This document shows, one piece after another, positions 37,980 to 50,115 of a stretch of 64,000 nucleotides of DNA. The notes beneath the pieces are model-generated. The model was not told where the DNA came from. It was given only the letters and a program-made list of their open reading frames with translations, and searched no databases. The DNA lies in assembly GCF_010015445.1 (NCBI RefSeq), contig NC_053127.1, positions 11,133,776-11,197,775 on the forward strand. The letters are read 5' to 3'. How positions within the stretch are numbered: the stretch's first letter is position 1; the number at the start of each line of letters is the position of its first letter. The position numbers were made by a program, and so were the translations under genes. Source of the stretch: Perca fluviatilis (taxonomy: Eukaryota; Chordata; Actinopteri; Perciformes; Percidae).

Positions 37980-38500
37980 TGCTCCCACAAATGCACAAAA
38001 TTGGTCCAGAGGATAAAAGCAATTAGAGGTTATTTATTTCTCTCTTCCTGGCTGCTTCTCATTCTGTTGCCCACAGTGAAAGAATAATCTTTGTTTCTCA
38101 AATCCCTTCCTGATTTCTCACTTTCTGGAAGATTAATTGTGCTATTAATTGGAATTGAAATGCTGAACATCCTAATGAGTCCCATGCATACATTTTGTTT
38201 CCCGTGCTCATTGTTCATGAGCCATAGCACTTTTTACATTTACCCCAAATGGTCACTTCCAATTAATCCCGGGGCTCACTGTAATTGGCTCCCACACCCA
38301 GGCTGTCAGTAAAAGAAAACCCATTATGTATTTGCCTTTCTTTCACACTGTCCATTTGTGGCCTTTTTTGTCGCCTGCTTCCTGCCAATAAATGGCCTCC
38401 CATGGCTTAATTTATTACAAGTCAGGTGAAAAGGCATTAGTAATCATGAGTCATGTCCCCATCCTTTCGCCCCATCCCTATTGCCCTCATGGTGCTGTCA
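37980..38500. other. Candidate conserved non-coding element
   Basis: Long repeat-free stretch with clustered homeodomain-type cores (agattaattgtgctattaat, ccaattaatcccggg, gcttaatttattac, agtaatcatgag) and GC-content steps unlike the flanking AT-rich DNA. No frame is protein-like. The look is that of a vertebrate developmental enhancer, but conservation cannot be tested here. Confidence 0.3.
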
Positions 38501-39129
38501 CCAGCCACAAGATTTTTTAGGGCTTATGTTCAGCACCCAACACCCAACAGATGGTCTGACGGACCAAACTGCTGTTTTTTCCTCTTTAAATGAAATTAAA
38601 CAGGAAGTGACAGCATCCTGGATGATGAGCATACATCCTTCCTAAGATTGTGAAACATGATCGTTTTTTAGTAAAGGTATTTAGTCTGCTTTTGGCATTG
38701 AGATAGATAAAATCTTCATTAATTTTCTTTGCATGTGCAACAACCATGCATATGCAAACACACACTCACATTATACACGCAAACATAACAAACAATCAGA
38801 TTCCATATGTGAGAAACTTTTTATAAGAGCCTACACGCACGCAAGAAAATATAATTCAGTTGGTGTATCTGTGGTGTAAATCTGGTACAGCCCCACAGAA
38901 GCACTCAGCGGGCGTCTTCCTGCTTGCTTCTACAACACCGTATCTGACCATAGACTCCTGCTGTCTAACATAATGCAATCCGTCTGTCTCCTCCTCTACA
39001 CTCGCAAGACTCACAAATGCTTTGTCCCCTTCTATTTCATCACAAGACACTAAAACAAGCAGCTCAGCTTATCTTATTTATTTTTCCATTGCTGCACACA
39101 CTGACAGTGCTCTCAACCTTTCTTTTCCT

Positions 39130-39131
<2 letters not shown>
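38501..39131. other. Non-coding stretch
   Basis: I see no feature beyond ordinary AT-rich sequence. Confidence 0.4.
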
Positions 39132-39174
<43 letters not shown>

Positions 39175-39178
39175 CAAT
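39132..39178. repeat. (CAAT)n microsatellite
   Basis: About eleven caat units with one taa interruption. Confidence 0.95.
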
Positions 39179-39328
39179 ATATTTTGTCACAAGAAATTGT
39201 ACGTGGTACAGTTCCAGAGAAATGTAATCCTATCAAATCCTTCAACTTGTGCGTGAATCATGAAGCAGAATGTGGCCGTCAGATCGGCACACAGAAAAAG
39301 AGCCAAAGCGAACGGCCACCCATCTCAC

Positions 39329-39411
39329 CGTTCGACACCTGCACACTGGGATTCCCAGCAGAGAAGTCGCAGTCAATGTTCACTTCCTCCACGTTTGCCT
39401 CCGTGCCCCCT
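39329..39411 (-). CDS. Candidate 83-bp coding exon, product not recognised
   Basis: On the minus strand a pyrimidine-rich stretch ending in tacatcag precedes 83 bases that end at a gtgag donor. One frame is open through it: one base, 27 codons, one base. It contains GGTEANVEEVNIDCDFSAGN then PSVQVSN. The third codon positions are rich in G and C, unlike the AT-rich surroundings, which is what real vertebrate exons usually show. I do not recognise the protein. The exon ends in phase 1, so it joins in frame to the candidate at 28173-28220, which starts in phase 1. It could also be a chance open frame in non-coding DNA. Confidence 0.35.
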
Positions 39412-39494
39412 CTGATGTAGAGATGGAGATGGACGCAGTAGTCACGTAGTCAGGATCACAGCCATAGCTCATAGCTGATAGTCATCTTCACATT

Positions 39495-39890
39495 TACCTC
39501 TGTGTCAGCCTCGTCTCACAGAATTCTGTGTAATAATCGCGAACTGTTAACAGCTCATTACGTGGTGGTGGCACGGAATGTGTGAAAATTCTGTGTGGCC
39601 ACCACGGAAAACAATGACTATGTAAAGTCAATGAGAAGATGATGTAGCATTAAGAGCGACTACGGTAGCGATTAGTATGTAAGGCCGAAATTCTGCGTAA
39701 GGAGTTTGGTTGGGGTGGTCGATGGGTCAAACACAGGACGGAACCGTAAGCCCACCCACGACCTTTTCCTGAACCCAACCGTCCCGTTCTTCCCGCGTGT
39801 CACGGAACGGTAACTTAAGGGGCCGTGTTTATATAATGGAATTCTTCCGTGGGCCCATCACGGAATGTTTTAAAATTCCGTTGCCTGTGT
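39495..39890. repeat. Degenerate dispersed repeat with cacggaat palindromes
   Basis: The motifs ggcacggaatgtgtgaaaat, ggccaccacgg, ttccgtgggcccatcacgg and aatgttttaaaattccg recur in both orientations, as in a worn inverted-repeat transposon. Boundaries and TSD are not clear. Confidence 0.4.
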
Positions 39891-41736
39891 ATACTCTGCT
39901 GTTTACATTTATAAAACTTTGACCGGTCAGGCTAGTAGAGTCGGCAGGAGACAACTGATTTTCCAATGACGAGGGACCTTATAGCCACTGGCCATCACCG
40001 TCCAACGTCAACCACATAAAGCACAACTAATATTTGTAAAATAGACAAATCAGCAAAGATTTTGCAAAATTTTAGCCCATTGTTAACAAACAATGAATAG
40101 CTCTTAACATTACAGCCTGGTTGGTATAGCAACAGTTTTACAAGGTCGCTGTTTGAAAAGAATTCAGTTCTTCATCATTCACATACCAAATTCGGCTTTT
40201 TAACTACTGAGATCATCAGGTGTTGTGTTGTTTACGGTAAACATACACAATAAAGGCAGACATGCTGGAACAAAGTGTCTACTTGAGTAAGAACCTGTAT
40301 TTAATCAAAGAGAATTTACACTGATCTTGCAATGATGATTTAAAATGTTCGTAACTGACATTCCCAAGATACACACATCTGGACGCAGGTAGTTTTTGTT
40401 TCCTGGGTGTGGACTGGAAGGCGGCCGCCTCCTCCAAAGCTGTTCACAACAAATGCTCTTTCCTTCACAAGCCATGTGGCACCGTGCCATCCCATGTGGC
40501 TGGATGTGTGACTGGGGAAGCTGAGCTCATATTGAAGCTTGAAATCATTATTAGAAGAAATCAGTACTTCCTGCAGTTGTAAGTCCTTTTTTTCCTTAAT
40601 TCAGCAGCATCGTGACTCCTTAATGGAACGTTTCAGGTAAAAAAGAACACCCATTTCTCTGGGTTATGAATTTAGATAACCAATTAACGTCATGATTTCT
40701 CTAGAGGAAGCAGTTTCAAGCCACCAGTGATGATACTTCTTAGTCTGAGCAGGCAGAAACCATCAAATGTTAGTACAATCAAGTGTCAAACTGTGGCCTG
40801 AGCAGGAGTGCATTGCAAGCCAGAGGATTCAGTCTGATGCTCCAAACTCCTCCGTGTTTGTTCAACGTATCAACTCCTGAGGTGGCTGTCAAGCAAGGAA
40901 GATCTGCCAAACTTATGTTCCCACATATTGTGGTAATTTAATACCGTGACTCTTAAAGTACTATACAGATGGTATCTCTTAAACTACAAAATTATGGATA
41001 CTTAACATATCTTCGGACAACTTTTGGATGTATTTTTTTCTGCCTTCTGGGCAGACTCATGAAGCTTTTCACAGATGTGTAATCCAACACATTGAATAGT
41101 ACACTTGTGTCCAAGCTCCATTGTTGTTGTGGTTGTATTGTTGAGTACACTAATTCATCTTCATGCCACATGGAGATTAATGGAAACCAAATGCTGCCTT
41201 AAAAGTAGGAAAACAGGTATGCAAATCCCTGATATGGTCCTTCAAGGCTCAGAATGTTGCAAGGAACAATGTATGACAGACAGGCATTAGCACTGTTAAC
41301 CCTCCTTTAATAAAACTTACTTTTGAACATTTAATAGAAAACTAAATCCTTTGATTTGTGAGTCACAATCTCTTGTATCTAGCTGTAGCTTCCAGGCGTC
41401 CAAACTTGTTATCACAGTCACAGAAATTGCAGATTAGAAGCAGTTGTTGTGGTTGTCACATAAAAGAAACAGCCTTTTTCATGTTAGTTGTCTTTTATTA
41501 ATTTAGCAACTCTTATAGGTGTTGCTGGGGTGATTTAGATAAAAAAAAATGTTTAGTAAAAATGCTTTGATTTTGATCCTTCTCACCTCATGATTTCCAT
41601 TTACTGCACAGATGAAACCAGTGTTGGTGGATATTAAGGCAGTCATGGTGTGCATGATGGGAGGGCAAAGGGAATAGCATTTCTTCAGGGACATGCCGGG
41701 CTGCAAAACATAAGCATGCAAACTGGGAGACGAACC
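39891..41736. other. Non-coding stretch
   Basis: Apart from one splice-bounded open frame at 41587-41700 (minus), which I did not accept, nothing is recognised. Confidence 0.35.
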
Positions 41737-42003
41737 AAATTCCCCATTCAGATTGCACCAGCATTGATAAAGCGAAGTCCAATCATCGGCTGAGAAAAAA
41801 ATGGGTCAAGGATCAATCAAACGATCAGATGGAAGAGCAATTCTATGCTTTAATTTGTCCTGAATGTCACACTGCAATATGGCTTTTTTAATAGGAAAAG
41901 CACAACAGACGAAAAGGGACTCTTTCACATTTTCTAGCAGTGGCCTTGAGGAGGAAACACAGCCTGCCGTTTTCAGGTCTGTGCGGTGTGGAATGCTTGA
42001 AAG
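41737..42003. repeat. Old duplicated non-coding block, copy 1
   Basis: Aligns collinearly with 42486-42757. Shared words include caccagc..tt, gtccaat.atc, caatcaa, ctttaattt, atcacac/gtcacac, tttcacatttt, and cag.ggccttgag. The divergence looks old and the two copies lie about 745 bp apart. No transposon termini bound them. Two anciently duplicated copies that both survive suggest regulatory function. Confidence 0.6.
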
Positions 42004-42485
42004 AGGTTAAGCCTTGCTATTCACCAGGCTCATTTCATTGTTCAGTCAGAAGTCATTGACGCAGATGATGCTTTTTATTAGGGCCGCACGGGGGCAGGGT
42101 GAAAATGAAACCTTTCATTACCTTTTGTTTACGCTATCTTAAGAATAACATTGGTTCTGTTTCAGGTTTTACCTGAATAATTGATGCAAGAATTGGAAAT
42201 GTAATCTTGAAATAATCCTGCAGTAAGCCTTGGAAAAGTTTCGCTGATCAAGAAGATAAGCTTATTTAGCCACGTAATGACAACAGCGGCTCAGTGAAGC
42301 TACAATGTGCGTGTTTTAAAAGTTGAGGATAATCAACAAGTGTGTCTCTATTTTGCATTAGCTACCCCTTATCCAGAGTGACTTGCAATGCTACTACAAC
42401 TACTATTTATCAATATATTTAATAGAATCATGGCTTACATTCACTTTTGTGCATAAAGTGTGGAAGACCATTCCACTTGTTTCAA

Positions 42486-42757
42486 AGTCCCCAGTCAACC
42501 AGCGTTTCCAAAGATTTGTCCAATTATCTGAAGCCAAAATTAAGACGGGCAAGGGCCAATCAAATAATCAATCTGAAGGAGACTTGTACACTTTAATTTT
42601 GCCTAAGGATCACACCTGAGCAGGGCTATTGCTTTTTCAACACAAGGGCTTTTCTGAAGGGGCAATTTCACATTTTATAACAGCGGCCTTGAGAGACAGA
42701 CTCATCCCATTTGATGGGTTCTTTTCAAAGCTCTGAGGAGTGATGGAGAGCTGCAGT
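42486..42757. repeat. Old duplicated non-coding block, copy 2
   Basis: Partner of 41737-42003. The best-preserved portion is 42543-42692 against 41801-41951. The flanking sequence at 42890-43080 (cactgtaattagctttgc, cccaattacaatgtttg) is also unique-looking. Confidence 0.6.
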
Positions 42758-43306
42758 TGCCCTGTCAGTGTACACACACAGGATGTAGTGGTGTTTGATC
42801 ATATCATTTTATTATACATGACTATTATCATGGGTGCATTACTGAACAGGCCTAGGGCGAGGGCACCCAAGTCAGAGCCTCTGTGTGAAGACACTGTAAT
42901 TAGCTTTGCATTTCTTGTTGCATAGTCAAAGGGCTCAGTCATTCATGTCAATAGGCCCAATTACAATGTTTGTTTACAATAATTTCCAGGTAGAAAACCC
43001 GTACATACAATTTAATGGTGCTGAGCAAAGGGGCGAGGAACAACTGGATATACTCTGGATAATCTAATTAATCTAAAATGCATGTTTGATGCTTGCATTT
43101 CTCAACACTTTCACTAACATTAGGCTGCAAACCTAATTTACCTTTAAAGAAAATGACACCACCCAAACTAGCAGTCAGTCCGACCGGCGGTGACATGTTG
43201 CTGTTCGTAACGATTGATTTGGTTTAATCAAAGACGCTAGCAAAGCAACACAGTACAGAAAATAAGCACAGCAGAAACGTCAGTTCACGCCACCGTGTTT
43301 AGATAC

Positions 43307-43463
43307 CAGGGGCATCGGATTGGGGGGAAAATGGGGACTGAGTACCCAGGGCCGTTATGTGAGGAGGGCCCCAAAAGATGCTAAAATTAATAGGTGTGGA
43401 TGCGGGGAGGGGCCCATAGAAAATGCCTTTCTACAGGCCCCAGAATTTTGTGCTACGCCCCTG
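43307..43463. mobile_element. 157-bp hAT-like MITE
   Basis: Termini cagggg catc (left) and ctacgcccctg (right) are inverted. The flanking 8-mers ttagatac and ttaactac match at six positions. The interior includes gggcccatagaaaatgcctt and ggccccagaattttgtgcta, which I recognise as a dispersed teleost repeat. Confidence 0.6.
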
Positions 43464-45399
43464 TTAACTACATACCTTTTAAACGTTACAGTTACGGCTG
43501 AAAGTGACAGAAATAAACAAGTTTCTCCGCAATTTAAACCAACTGCCAGTTGTCTACCTGGATTTTTGTGTTAGGGCGACGTCACGGTGATTTGGTCTTC
43601 AACAGAGCCCCAAAGGTCCTGCTGAAAAAATGAAGGAATAGCCTAAACATTCACTTTGAAGATGTCACAAGAAACCACCATGATACAATTTAAGTGAGTG
43701 TTTAGCCCCTCAGTTTATCTATAGGACTTAAGAGGGGCTGGCTGAGTACTCTATGCAATATGGGCTCTTCAACCCTGTTGGGAGCATTCCAAAAAGCAAG
43801 TGCAAAACAACAGCATTAGAAGATCTGTCTAAGGGGCATGGGAGTGTGCATGTGAGCCCACTTCCACCAAGATTGATATTTATAAAACACAACCAGGTGT
43901 GTACGAGGAAGTCCCGATCATTTTTATTCATCTTCATTCATCATGCTTAATAGTTCCGTAGTCAACCCTGCAGTGATTCCAACTTTAGTACACTCCAGTT
44001 TGTGTACTAGATAGAACATTGTCAAGTGGGTTTTTCACCACAGGGAGCAGCCCTACTGATCCACTGTGTCTGTATGCATACATTATTGCATCATATACCA
44101 TCCGTAGTTATGATTATATATCACGGAAGGATTACATAAACAACAATAAAATGGAGACAACAGGGATAAGATTTGAATGACTCAAGGTTTTCAGGGTACG
44201 ATTGTTTTTATTAAATCTAAATCTTATTCTTGTGCATTGCTGATATACTGTAAGCACAACATTTTTGGCATCAGTGTTTTCTCTTTATTGTCTTATCTGC
44301 TTACTTCTAGTCCACCCACTATGCAGACATTCTTAAAAACAACCCGCTGGATGCAGTTATCCTCTAGGTTTTTAACAAATATGTAACATTTCATGCATGT
44401 TCAATAGACACAGCATCAACAATGAAAAACCTGTGTTTTATTTAATATTAAAATGTATTCTGAATCTTCATTATGCTGATTATAACAGACCCATTGCATG
44501 CCTTTAAAAAGCCGCCTACACAATCAAAACCAGACTGAACAGAAGGAATAATAGAAAAAACAACAGACTGATGTCATAACCCTGCATATGGATCAAGTGG
44601 GTTTTGACATTAAATCCAGTCTCTTAATGTTTCTTTACAGCAACACAAAGAAGCATTTGTGTTACAGGTTAAATCACAATATGAAACAGTATCATAAATT
44701 CTTTAAAGGTTTCGTGGTCCAGGATTTCTCTATGTGCTCAAAACTAGCAATAAGTCAAACCTTTTAATAAGTCAAGTCTTTGCACAAAGCCAATCAAAAG
44801 CTTTCACTTCATATTGTATTGGCTGTCGGTGACACCAAGTAACACCTAGTAATCGGTGGATGGATTCTTTGCCATTCTTAGCCATTATTAAAGGAAAGAA
44901 GTAAAACATCAATACAGTATAACAGCTGATTCCAAACATTTGAACAGTGGTGTATACTGTACACAAATTTTAATCCGAATTTGGAGATTTAAATAAAGGG
45001 TGGAGAGTTAATATTGGGCACTATATAGTAAATAGGGAATGAGTTTGGCCACAGCCTCTGTGGCATAGCTTATTGGGGCACTTAAATGGAAAGAATAAAG
45101 CCCTGCCGGTCAACTAAAGCCAAGATAGCTTTTCTGATGTATCTTCAAATATGTCTTTTTATTCCATTCAGTAATACAAAATATTAAAATATTTGAAAAA
45201 CTCACCTTGACACAGTAAAAAGGACTTTAAAATATCTTTCCTAGCAGGCTTAATATCTTTTTTTGTCTGTCATCTGAAACTATTTTAACATGTTTAATTC
45301 GCCCATGTTGCAAGTTGCAACCCATTACTCTTCATGTAACAGGGAACCATTCTGGAGATAAAACACAAGGTCTCATAAGGATTACTCACTCCACTTAGA
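43464..45399. other. Non-coding stretch
   Basis: I see no exon, RNA gene or complete transposon. Confidence 0.4.
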
Positions 45400-45790
45400 T
45401 ATGCGGTTTGTCACTGCGTCCCTAAATTTCTCTCCATTCTTGAAAGAAGGCATCTGCAGGCTGTCTCAATGTACCATGAGATGTTTTGGTATTTAACTCG
45501 TGGATAATAGCAAGATCACTCAAGCCATGTCTGACAGCAGGTTATCGATCTGGAGGCAATTTTATTCTTGCATCAGGAGAAACGTACGGCCCCTCTACTT
45601 CTCTGTGTGACCAAATCCTATTGCCCGTGCACATCTTTAATCTGCTGGACGGCAGGCGGATCAGCCGGGGGCTGAACACAGTCGAGATGTGAACGCAGTG
45701 TCTGCCATTTGTCGTTATGCCTGCTGCGGGGCTGATACACTGTATATCTTTATTCATTCATAAATCTCTGCTTTATGAGGTGAGCCTCCG
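45400..45790. other. Candidate conserved non-coding element
   Basis: Repeat-free, balanced-GC stretch that is partly open in frames on both strands (45486-45692 plus, 45542-45757 minus), yet neither translation is protein-like and no splice sites are convincing. Unique sequence of this kind between AT-rich flanks is a common appearance of enhancers. Confidence 0.25.
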
Positions 45791-47159
45791 TGAGTTACAC
45801 TGCTGCTAGTCGAGAAACACAAATCTAAGTTATGGTGTCATGTGAAGCACTTTTCAGATTTTTATTTTGTATTTCCACATTGACTGATTCACACTGTTCT
45901 GCTTGTTTTTACGTTATTTTCCCAAACAGACTTTTGCAGATTTAGACTTCTGAGTTCAGAATTGAGTGACGTCATTTGAACAGAAAACAGATAATTGCAG
46001 CCTCTGCATGTCCAGCTCAGCAATAAACTCTCAAGTCAAAACGTTACAAACCTGGGGCCTAACGAGCTTATGTCTTTCCTTGTCCATTTTGAGGGCAAGA
46101 ATAGCTGACATCCAAAACAGAGACAGGGCGCCTGTCACTGGTTGTTGAAAGAAAGCACGTCTGACACACTCAGCTGGTTAAGACAGCGTTACTAATTATA
46201 ACCGAAGTTTTTAATTGTTCATACCTGCTATATAGCTTCTAGCTGTTACAACACACTGATGAAGTAACCTGCTGACTTGATAACAGCAAATTACAGCCTC
46301 TGTTTTGATGATTTTTCAGGGGTTTCTAATTATTTTGCAGCATTTTGTCCTGAAATGGTCATCCTTTAAGTATGCATAAAACCACAGGGTCAGTTTAAGC
46401 CTTTCGGAAGCCACTGGGCCCGGCTTAGGTACAGTAGAACAACTACATTGCCACCCTGTTTTAAATAGGAAGATCTGTAGCTGTGAGCGTAATTCATATG
46501 GAATGTTTATGCATGAACATCTCTGTCATTTCCATAAATATATTGTCCTTTGTGAGCCGTACTATATATTTCATTGAAGTAGCCTGCTGGTCCTCATCCT
46601 TCCTATCAAATAGTTAGCTGATTTACTCTAAATGTGAAACCATCATCTGCATATGCAGTACGCTTTCTTTGGTCATTGGAAAACTACTGTCCTTGTGCTT
46701 TCTTGAAAACAAATCTTATCCTGCTAGATCCCCTGTGTAGTTATGTTTACAGCTCTGCGACTTCATAGCAATTCAAAGCTAATGGAGTGACTAGATGAGG
46801 TGAACTGTAAAAACATTGGTCACTGTAATTGTTCCTTTTTGTCTGTCCCGGCTATCATTTCTTGCATCCATACTACCAATATGGTGCAGTCAACATTAGT
46901 ATACACATCGTCAAAAAAATATAAAATGCCTATTGTATATATTTTTCTGTATATCATTTTGATTGTGTTGTCGGAAAACCAGCAGCCAAACTGCATTACA
47001 GCAATATTTACTTCATTTGGAATGCGCTTTATGATCTAATCCTTACACGTTACTTTCATTTTGCACTAAAATTCTTAATAAAATGAGAAAATACCCAGTC
47101 ACTTTCATTTGTCAAGTATTTAATTCACATAGAGGTAAACAAAAATAGGCTTCACCATG
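45791..47159. other. Non-coding stretch
   Basis: Nothing is recognised. Confidence 0.4.
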
Positions 47160-47302
47160 TGGTTATTTCATATAGAATATTTATTTATTTATTTATTGAA
47201 TTACCAGAAAACATGCTACTGTACGTCATGATATATAATGTTATCGAGATACGAATTGACCTATATTCGGATAAAAGATTATGGCCATATCACCCAGCCC
47301 TA
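47160..47302. mobile_element. Truncated hAT-like repeat, right end
   Basis: Ends at 47302 with ggccatatcacccagcccta, the inverse of a common teleost terminus tagggctgggtgatatggcc. An attt tetranucleotide run lies at 47183-47200. The left end was not found. Confidence 0.55.
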
Positions 47303-47945
47303 GCTCCACTGTTAACATTTTATGGTGTGTAAACACACACGCACACACACAGAAACACACATACTCCCACCCCTGTGCTCCCTCGAGTGAGAGGAGACAA
47401 GTGATGTGGATGAGGAAGTAATTCTGAATCTGGGAGGGCAGTCAGAAGGAAGCAGATGAGGATGAGAGTAAAGGTAGTGCTTCTAGAGAGGAAGAAGAGA
47501 GCAATCGCTTGAAGGCCAAGAGGCAAATGTGCTTGTCAAGGTAAAGACCTACAGGCAAACTGCACCTGACTTGTTGAGAGATGTAAACAGACCCTGAAAA
47601 TTCAATTATGTCTTGAAACCTAAATCTCCCCGTGATGCACAGCATGTAGCATTAGTAGGTGCACACATTATTTCTCATACACATGTACCCATTGGTCAGT
47701 TTGACATTGGCATCTTTGGAAACACTTGGATTTTAAATAGAGGTTCAGTGGATTTGAACAATGCTTGATCCTGTGTTTGCAGGGTGGAAAAGGGAATCGT
47801 GTTGCAAATGTAAACTTATCAGCACACACTGGTTCTCTGAAAGTCATAATGGAAAGCAACACCTCATGTGTAAAATGAAGGGTGCCTCTGAATACTTTTT
47901 TAGGTTGTATAGGAAGAATTAGCACAGTATTCAAACAAAACGAGG
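47303..47945. other. Non-coding stretch
   Basis: A short acacacgcacacacacag simple repeat lies near 47332. Nothing else is recognised. Confidence 0.4.
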
Positions 47946-48510
47946 TCTCTGTGAGGCTAGACGCACAGTGGTGCTTTGAGCTAAATGCTTATCTTTACTG
48001 GGTTCACCAGCATAGTTTGGCGTGTTAGCATGTTAACATTTGCTAATGCTGCATTCATGTGGTGTTGGAATAATTGGAAAAATGTGTGTACCCGACTGAC
48101 AAAATTCACGTGAACGCCGCTTCAAGTCGAAACAACTACTCAAAATTGTGGTACACGACTTGCTGAGTTGAAGTCATATTACACGGAAACATGGCGGACG
48201 AAAATGTTGGGTTGGACCTAGATTAGTTAGAAACGTGAACCCCAGTTTCCCAGATGTCATTAGGATATATCCTCTGGGAACCATGAATGTCTGTATTAAA
48301 ATGTGCTAATCCATCCACTAGATGTTGACATATTGCACTTCATGAGTGAAAACTTTGACCTGCTGGTGGTGTTACTGTAGATTAAAAGTCAAGGGATCAT
48401 TAGACTTCATCTTCTGGAGACCATGCATATCTGTACAGAATTGCATAGCAATCCATTCATTAGTTGAGATATTTCAGTCTAGACCAAAGTTGTGTTCTAA
48501 CCACCGACAT
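47946..48510 (+). repeat. Degenerate copy of a common percomorph repeat, with an inserted block
   Basis: 47960-48045 (gctttgagctaaatgctta, ggcgtgttagcatgttaaca) and 48240-48495 (tttgacctgctggtggtgtt, tcaagggatcatt, gcaatccattcattagttga, tttcagtctagaccaaag) are parts of one widespread repeat family, partly shared with 21483 and 25312. A block at about 48045-48235 (ctgcattcatgtggtg) separates them and may be a second repeat inserted inside. Confidence 0.55.
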
Positions 48511-48887
48511 TGGCATCCATATTTTTTTATATAAATTTAGGGTAAGGCATGTTGGCTTTAACCTAACCAGTATCCATGTGGTGCTTCTTTGAGGGTTAAA
48601 TGTGGCTTCAGATATTTTCTGACGCTTGAAACAATCTATGGTCAGACTTCCAAAGAAGAGTTCAGGTTGTGTTTTTGGACTCAGAGGGCATGCTGTTGCC
48701 TGAGGGGATGTAAACATGACATCCTGGGTTTGTGTCTAGCCCAGGACCTTACTACATGCCCTCCTCCTCCTCGTACTCTTCTGTCTCTGTCTCATAATGT
48801 TCCCTGTCTCGCCACACTGTGAACTATCACAGAAAAGCTAAAATGCCACACAGAAAAGGATCGGGAAACTCAGTTAGGTCCAACTAA

Positions 48888-49503
48888 AGGCTCTGACACA
48901 CCAACCCGATTATCGGCCATCGGACAGTCTGGCGAGGTTGGTGACTTGGGTCTGTTCGGTGTGTTCCGTGCTGTCGTCAGTCGGAGGAGCCGTCGGCATC
49001 CATTTTGGCCAATTTGACTTGTTGAATCGGCCAGTGGGCAGTTGCACTCAATGACCAATCAGATTGGTGGAGTGCTAGCCCTTGACTAGCGAATCAGTGC
49101 TTCTTCCACAAGAAGAAGCCCGAGAGCTGACAACGCCAGTATCTTCTTATTACTAGCCATCGTATTATCTTCCGTTCAGCGAGTAATGACAACAACGATC
49201 CTTCTTGACTACCATCAATACTCTCTGATGAAAACAATGCATGACGACAGTGTGCTCTGTGTTAACTAGGTCTAAAGAAGTTCTGTCTTTATTTCCAGTT
49301 TTCATTTTTTGGGAGACGATAAAGATTAACGCCGCCTGCTGTTATGGAGACGTATTACATCTCGCACACGTGCAGAACATACGCTGAAGTCGGCGTCAGA
49401 CAGCCTTACAGCACGCACAGAGATGAGAAGGGTATGTATAGACTTGTCTAACTCTGGGGGTTACGGTGATTAAGCTAAATTTCCAATAAGTCGGCGTGTT
49501 CCT
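48888..49503. mobile_element. DNA transposon fragment with TTAA-type ends
   Basis: Left end aggctctgacacaccaaccc follows ctaa (48884-48887). Right end gtcggcgtgttcct precedes ttaa (49504-49507). The ends are partly inverted (agg...acac.ccnac). The interior repeats ggtctgttcggtgtgttccg. The left TTAA would need one substitution. Probably a Kolobok-like non-autonomous element. Confidence 0.5.
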
Positions 49504-49918
49504 TTAAGAGCAGATTGGGTATAGATTGTAGAATGTGTAGTTTCTGCTTGGAAAATCATCTTATTGATTTTATTAATCATCATATTTGTCATCAACTGTG
49601 CACCAGTGATGATAGAAAAAAACAGCCTGTGAGATGGCGCCTTCATTGATAAAAAAGCCATGAAATAAACACAGCACATGAGCAGCAATAAAAGCAATGC
49701 CACAACATGAGACATTCATAGACACAGGAACCATGTGAAAGCATTTAGAGTATGGTCATCATCATGGGGTGCATTCAAGCAAGACAAGCCAGCTGCACTC
49801 TGTGAAATGCTCATTCAGTCTTTTCATGTTCCTGATTGAAGAGACCGCCTTGATGCTTGAAGATGGCATTTGTTCTCTGAGTTACGCCACATTCACACCC
49901 TCCTTACATGTTCAGTTA

Positions 49919-50115
49919 TGTTGGTACCACTTTCTATTAAAGTGCCTCTAAAGGGTTTATAAGTTGTAACTATTGTTCTATTTAAGGTAAATAAATAATT
50001 TACAAATGATCTATGGATCAGTTATAAGCCATTAATAAGAACAAGTTTGGGTTATTGGCAGGTGATAATATAAATATATTTTTTAAGTCAGCAGTTAAAA
50101 ATGTTAGTAAGTCAT
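49919..50115. mobile_element. Truncated DNA-transposon repeat, left end
   Basis: Begins ttggtaccactttctattaa, a terminus I recognise from teleost short DNA elements, and continues with gtttataagt, gccattaataag and gtcattaataaag repeats. The right terminus is missing. Confidence 0.45.

Noticed and set aside
41587..41700. Minus-strand 114-bp open frame bounded by a good acceptor (ttatgttttgcag) and donor (GAG then gtgaga), reading PGMSLKKCYSLCPPIMHTMT
   Set aside because: Composition is not protein-like (many Cys, Met, His), only phase 0 is open, and that phase does not join to the other candidate exons. It is probably a pseudo-exon, though RNA-seq could overturn this.
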